From Bacteroidota bacterium (GTDB lineage Bacteria > Bacteroidota > Bacteroidia > Chitinophagales > UBA10324): 10,266 nt of DNA. Of the stretch, positions 6,910 to 10,266 are shown one piece after another; positions within the stretch are counted from its first letter, which is position 1, and the number at the start of each line of letters is the position of its first letter. The stretch spans positions 1-10,266 of the forward strand of contig DMRR01000029.1 of assembly GCA_003455275.1 (NCBI GenBank), read 5' to 3'. The position numbers and the translations under genes are program-made. The notes under the pieces are model-generated. The model saw only the letters and a program-made list of their open reading frames with translations. It searched no databases and was not told where the DNA came from.

Positions 6910-8039
6910 AACTTATTCTTAAGTTTCAGGAATGGTGTTTCAAAAAAGCGATAGCTGAACCAACTGATAGCAACTGTTACTATCAGTGCCAACAATGGAG
7001 TAAGGACGAGGACACCAAACACTGTCGTATGTAACTGAAATTTTGCAGCGAGAAAAAGTGCAGCATAGATGCCAAGAGCATGATAGCAGTATTGACCATA
7101 AGACCACACGCCCCATTTTGAAATTGTTTTCAGCTTTGAAATTTTGAACAGCGAATTGTGCGAGTAATTCTGTTCGAGTATCACGAGAAGAAAAACTACT
7201 CCTGCAAGCATTCGGGTAACAGAAGGAACCGGCGCAAATTCAAGCAGGAATTTATATCCAAGAAAAACGGTGATTGTGATGATCCAGATAATGGCGGTTT
7301 GAGTTTTAGAAAGTTCTTCAAAATATTTTTTAAAACGCTGGTTGAAGAAAACAAGATATGCTCCGGTTGATCCAATAACCAGATCGCTCATAGAGGCGAG
7401 AAAATGAAACAAATAAATTTCACCATCATGCCGGTGAGTATAACGGAACGCGGCGCTGGTAATAAGTAGCACACCAAATGCATACGGAATTTTTTTAACA
7501 GGAAGAAATGAAAGTATCAGCGGCCACAAGAGATAGAACTGCTCTTCGGCGGCAATGCTCCACAACCTGTCCAGCACAGGACTATGAGGCGAATGGAGAT
7601 ATACAGCGTGAAAGTTTCCAAGAAAAAAAATATAATACCACGGATTGGCATCAGCGGAAGGGTAATGATCAAGCACCGGGTTTTGAAAATACCACTTTAT
7701 TGCAGGAACAATTACAAAGCCGATCAGCAGTGTGAGATAATACACGGGCCAGATGCGAAGCACGCGTCGGATGTAAAAATTTCTGATGCTGATTTTGCCG
7801 GTTTGAAATTTTTCATTCAGCAGCAGGTAAGTGATCAAAAAACCACTGAGCACGAAAAAAAAATTTACGCCGAGGAATCCGTTCATGAATATCCACTTCT
7901 TCACAAAAACATAAACTGAGTTTGATTGTATGTAACCAAACTCCGTGTCGCCGCAGTGGCGCAGCAGCACAGCGAAGAATGCAAGGAAGCGCAATCCATC
8001 GAGGTTAGGAAAAAAAATCTTCTCCGGTTTTTGCTCCAT
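6906..8039 (-). CDS. Membrane O-acyltransferase, acyltransferase 3 family (OafA/YrhL-like)
   Basis: The 377-residue protein is almost all transmembrane helices, about ten, a normal size for the stand-alone family. It begins with NLDGLRFLAFFAVLLRHC (12-29), which carries the conserved DGLR and the putative catalytic His28. Then come NFFFVLSGFLIT (59-70), the basic motif RRVLRIWPVYY (91-101), and LWSIAAEEQFYLLWP (159-173) with the paired glutamates. These proteins move acetyl or other acyl groups from a cytoplasmic acyl donor onto sugars of O-antigens, exopolysaccharides or peptidoglycan. Its ATG lies 8 bases after the GT-C stop at 8048, so the two are probably one unit and the acyl group may decorate that enzyme's product. 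Its stop TAG (6908-6906) overlaps the convergent GT-C stop TAA (6907-6909). The reading frame contains T-runs of 8, 9 and 8 bases. The acyl group and target are not predictable. Confidence 0.92.
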   Translation of the reverse strand: MEQKPEKIFFPNLDGLRFLAFFAVLLRHCGDTEFGYIQSNSVYVFVKKWIFMNGFLGVNFFFVLSGFLITYLLLNEKFQTGKISIRNFYIRRVLRIWPVYYLTLLIGFVIVPAIKWYFQNPVLDHYPSADANPWYYIFFLGNFHAVYLHSPHSPVLDRLWSIAAEEQFYLLWPLILSFLPVKKIPYAFGVLLITSAAFRYTHRHDGEIYLFHFLASMSDLVIGSTGAYLVFFNQRFKKYFEELSKTQTAIIWIITITVFLGYKFLLEFAPVPSVTRMLAGVVFLLVILEQNYSHNSLFKISKLKTISKWGVWSYGQYCYHALGIYAALFLAAKFQLHTTVFGVLVLTPLLALIVTVAISWFSYRFFETPFLKLKNKF

Positions 8040-8047
8040 TCAGAAAA

Positions 8048-9487
8048 TCATTGAACTGATTTTTTTCTATCTGCTATTTTTTCAACTATCGTCAGTAATA
8101 AAAATGCTGCAGGAATAAGCAGAAGCAAATCTGCATGAATCAGAAAACGGATTTCCATATTGCGGTAAACAAACGAATTCCAGAAATACCAAAGAATGAA
8201 ATAGAGCAGAATGATTTTCATCAGCAACGGAATTTTTTTCTTCATCCAATAAAACAAAATCAATCCGGAGAGTCCGAGAAAAATCATGATGGTTCGATAA
8301 CCGAAAAGAACGGATGAAGCGAAATACACCATTCCGGTTGATGGCTTGTAAAGTCCGTTTTTGAAAAAACATTTTTTCAGATTCCCCAGCGGAACCCACA
8401 AATAATAATTCGCTTTGTTGTATTGAACCTGGTTCGCTTTCAGTTCGCTCCACAATTGTGCAATCTCTGCGCTGCAACTGCTGTCCTTCGGTAGATTCCC
8501 TTTTCGCAAACCTTCATTCTTAATAAATGCGCTGAAACCATAACCACAGTCGTGACACATTTTTGAAACGAGGGCAAGTTTTTCTGAATCACCTTTTACA
8601 ATGTATGCAGCCGGAGGCCACTCCACATGTTCGCCGCCATTTACAATCTGTGAATATTGTGGTTGGTAATCTGTTTTGACCGCAAATACATAATCCATAA
8701 ATCCCATGTAATCCTTATCCCAATTGATTACTGCACTTAAATCCTGAGAGAAAATGAGCCGGTCATGAAGAAAATAATTTCTTGCCGGCCACCATCCATA
8801 TGTAATAACAAAACCAACAGTGATCAGCGAAACATATTTCAACACCGCATAAAAATTATTTCTATAATGAAACAACACGGCAAGTAAAACAGAAGGAAAA
8901 ACAAAAATCAACTGCAAGCGGGTGAGTGAAGCGATACCCAGAAATACGCCGCACAAGAACAAATGCCTCTTGCGTGAATGGCGAACTAAATTCCAAAGTG
9001 AAAAAAGAACAATGAAGACACTGAATGTTTCAGCATACACTATAGGCGTCCACACGATCACAAACGGATACAGGGCATAAAGCAGTGCGGACAGTGCGCC
9101 CCACCGTTTGCTGGCAGATACCCGTTCCACGATTTTGTAAATAAGAAGGATGCTGATCGTGTCAAGAAAAATCTGAGCCCAGATGATCATGCGGTAACAG
9201 AGATCAGTATTTTCTCCGCTTAGCAGGTAGAAAAATCCAATGAAGAATGAGTAACCCGGCGGACGAAAAAAATACCCCGTGGGTTCAGAGAACTCCATAG
9301 TATAGGTTCCGTGATGAATCAGATTTTGAATACAAATCATCCAACCGGAAGTATCGCCTCCTACATAAAAGTCGCTGGTGCCGTAATAAATTTTAGCTAC
9401 AAAAAGATAGAATAAAGCGCGAGCGGAAAATCCAATGAATAGTATCAGCCACAAATAATTTTTGCGCAGAAAATTTTTGATGCCCAT
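8048..9487 (-). CDS. Multi-membrane-spanning GT-C-type glycosyltransferase, paralogue of the protein at 5416-6909
   Basis: The 479-residue protein has the same architecture as 5416-6909: an N-terminal helix, an acidic loop YVGGDTSGW (41-49) with Asp45 matching Asp42 of the paralogue, RPPGYSFF (75-82), YPFVIVWTPIVYAE (140-153), and WPARNYFL (233-240). A long soluble segment follows at about 241-385, then three helices with RNMEIRFL (442-449). The soluble segment shares QDL-x-A, NWD-x-D, FM-x-Y, PQ-x-SQI and the W-P-x-A-x-Y motif, plus two cysteines (Cys314, Cys338) aligned with Cys326 and Cys346 of the paralogue. It probably transfers a sugar from a polyprenyl-phosphate donor outside the cytoplasm. 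It lies 57 bases after the flavin reductase and 8 bases before the acyltransferase, so it likely leads that unit. No GT2 partner is adjacent on its strand; it may draw on the product of 4487-5404 or use another donor. ATG at 9487-9485 has no Shine-Dalgarno sequence. Confidence 0.82.
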   Translation of the reverse strand: MGIKNFLRKNYLWLILFIGFSARALFYLFVAKIYYGTSDFYVGGDTSGWMICIQNLIHHGTYTMEFSEPTGYFFRPPGYSFFIGFFYLLSGENTDLCYRMIIWAQIFLDTISILLIYKIVERVSASKRWGALSALLYALYPFVIVWTPIVYAETFSVFIVLFSLWNLVRHSRKRHLFLCGVFLGIASLTRLQLIFVFPSVLLAVLFHYRNNFYAVLKYVSLITVGFVITYGWWPARNYFLHDRLIFSQDLSAVINWDKDYMGFMDYVFAVKTDYQPQYSQIVNGGEHVEWPPAAYIVKGDSEKLALVSKMCHDCGYGFSAFIKNEGLRKGNLPKDSSCSAEIAQLWSELKANQVQYNKANYYLWVPLGNLKKCFFKNGLYKPSTGMVYFASSVLFGYRTIMIFLGLSGLILFYWMKKKIPLLMKIILLYFILWYFWNSFVYRNMEIRFLIHADLLLLIPAAFLLLTIVEKIADRKKSVQ

Positions 9488-9520
9488 TCTTATTTGGAGA
9501 TTGTCCGGTAAATATGTTTA

Positions 9521-9538
9521 TGAAAAAATATTTTTTCA
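9521..9538. repeat. 18-bp perfect AT-only-core palindrome in the gap before the GT-C gene
   Basis: TGAAAAAATATTTTTTCA is its own reverse complement. It lies in the 57-base gap (9488-9544) between the flavin reductase stop and the GT-C start, 33 bases before that start. As RNA it could form a 7-bp A-U stem with an AUAU loop. It could be a weak terminator for the reductase, a protein-binding site, or chance in AT-rich DNA. Part of it (TATTTTTT on the minus strand) also resembles a -7 box, but without a suitably placed -33 element. Confidence 0.45.
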
Positions 9539-9544
9539 GAACAA

Positions 9545-10266
9545 TTAATCATATATCTCATGATGTATGTCCTTTCGGGAGTAACCGAGTTTCATAATCC
9601 GGTGTTCGGCTTCCTTAATCATTCCCCTCCATCCGCAGAGATAAAAATCCGCAGGGCGACCATCTGCAAATTCTTTTTCATAAAGCTGGTGAACATGACC
9701 GCGTGTTCCTGAATATTCCTGCGAATCTTCTTTTGACAAAACAAAGTGATAATTAAACTGCCGAAATTTTTTTTGAAGGGATTCAAATTCTTCTCTGAAT
9801 AAAACATCTTTCAAGTGGCGGGTGCCGAAGAAGAGAGAAATTTTTTTGTGTTGCGGATTCTTCTCCGTGAGGTGATTCAACATACTGCGGAAAGGTGCGA
9901 TGCCGGTCCCGGTGCAGATGAAGCACAATTCTTTTTCAATTTTTTCGGGCAGAATAAATTTCCCTTCAGGTCCGCGAAATTTCACCGAGTCATTTTCTTT
10001 TACTTCATAAAAAAAATATTCAGAAGCCCGACCACCCTTCAATCCCATAATCACCAGCTCAAAAATTTGCCCGTCGGGAGCGGAAGCAATAGAATAACTG
10101 CGCCAACGGTCTGCAGGTTTTTCGCCGACGGGTAAATCAAAAGTTACAAACTGTCCGGGCTTGAAGTTGAAATCGGAAACATGCGCGCGTAGTGTAATGT
10201 GACGAATGTTATCCGTGAGTTCAACAATTTTCAGAACCTGTGCATCATGCCATTCAATCTTGCTCA
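9545..10266 (-). CDS. Ferredoxin-NADP(+) reductase-like flavoprotein (5' end just at the right window edge)
   Basis: The open frame enters from the right edge and ends with TAA at 9547-9545. The first full codon is at 10264 (Ser-Lys-Ile-Glu-Trp), preceded by the bases TG at 10266-10265, so an NTG start codon probably begins one base outside the window and the protein would be 240 residues. On that numbering, residues 1-105 form an FAD-binding barrel with PGQFV (37-41) and RWRSYSIAS (54-62), the R-x-Y-S flavin motif. Residues 112-240 form an NAD(P)-binding domain with CTGTGIAPFRSML (118-130), FFGTRHLKDVLFREEFE, and LCGWRGMIKEAE (210-221). The family moves electrons between NAD(P)H and ferredoxin or a similar one-electron carrier through FAD; no iron-sulfur domain is attached. 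A start at the internal GTG (10054) would remove the flavin site and is unlikely. The electron partner is unknown, and no link to the glycan genes is evident. Confidence 0.88.
   Translation of the reverse strand, partial: SKIEWHDAQVLKIVELTDNIRHITLRAHVSDFNFKPGQFVTFDLPVGEKPADRWRSYSIASAPDGQIFELVIMGLKGGRASEYFFYEVKENDSVKFRGPEGKFILPEKIEKELCFICTGTGIAPFRSMLNHLTEKNPQHKKISLFFGTRHLKDVLFREEFESLQKKFRQFNYHFVLSKEDSQEYSGTRGHVHQLYEKEFADGRPADFYLCGWRGMIKEAEHRIMKLGYSRKDIHHEIYD

Noticed and set aside
7584..7919. Plus-strand open frame of 111 codons
   Set aside because: It is antisense to the acyltransferase and its product resembles no family. It is a shadow of a long, motif-rich gene.
8082..8477. Minus-strand open frame of 131 codons overlapping the GT-C gene in another frame
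   Set aside because: The GT-C frame here aligns with its paralogue, including RNMEIRF. The alternative frame is basic and serine-rich without motifs.
9815..10135. Plus-strand open frame of 106 codons
   Set aside because: It lies opposite the flavin reductase, covering the region that encodes the flavin and nucleotide motifs.

Overview
The window looks like chromosome from a member of the Bacteroidota, probably an uncultured one. The evidence is indirect: AT-rich DNA full of A and T runs, starts without Shine-Dalgarno sequences, a plausible Bacteroidota-type -7 box (TATTTTCG) before the first gene, and protein families common in that phylum. No RNA gene, CRISPR array, insertion sequence or phage gene is visible. 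Coding density is high, and no gene-free stretch exceeds about 230 bases.

Layout. 1-1166 (minus): N-terminal third of a fused acyl-CoA mutase of the IcmF type, cut by the left edge. 1396-2043 (plus): a HAD-superfamily hydrolase, divergent from it. 2083-4382 (minus): two GT4-type glycosyltransferases overlapping by four bases. 4487-6909 (plus): a GT2 polyprenyl-phosphate sugar synthase-like enzyme, then a multi-membrane-spanning GT-C-type glycosyltransferase. 6906-9487 (minus): an O-acyltransferase (acyltransferase 3 family), downstream of a second GT-C protein clearly paralogous to the first. 9545-10266 (minus): a ferredoxin-NADP reductase-like flavoprotein whose start codon probably lies one base beyond the right edge.

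The centre (2083-9487) reads as a small glycan-building locus. The two GT4 enzymes would extend a glycan from nucleotide sugars in the cytoplasm. The GT2 enzyme would load a sugar onto a polyprenyl phosphate. The adjacent GT-C protein would transfer it to an acceptor on the outer face of the inner membrane. The acyltransferase would decorate the product. The acceptor could be a polysaccharide, lipid-linked glycan or protein, and the window does not say which. The flanking genes (acyl-CoA mutase, flavin reductase) look like unrelated housekeeping metabolism; the HAD enzyme could be either.

The most interesting signal is the pair of GT-C paralogues. They share a long, unusually well conserved extramembrane segment with a conserved cysteine pair, and they lie in opposite orientation on either side of the acyltransferase. 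I see no convincing evidence of a wholly new kind of system.
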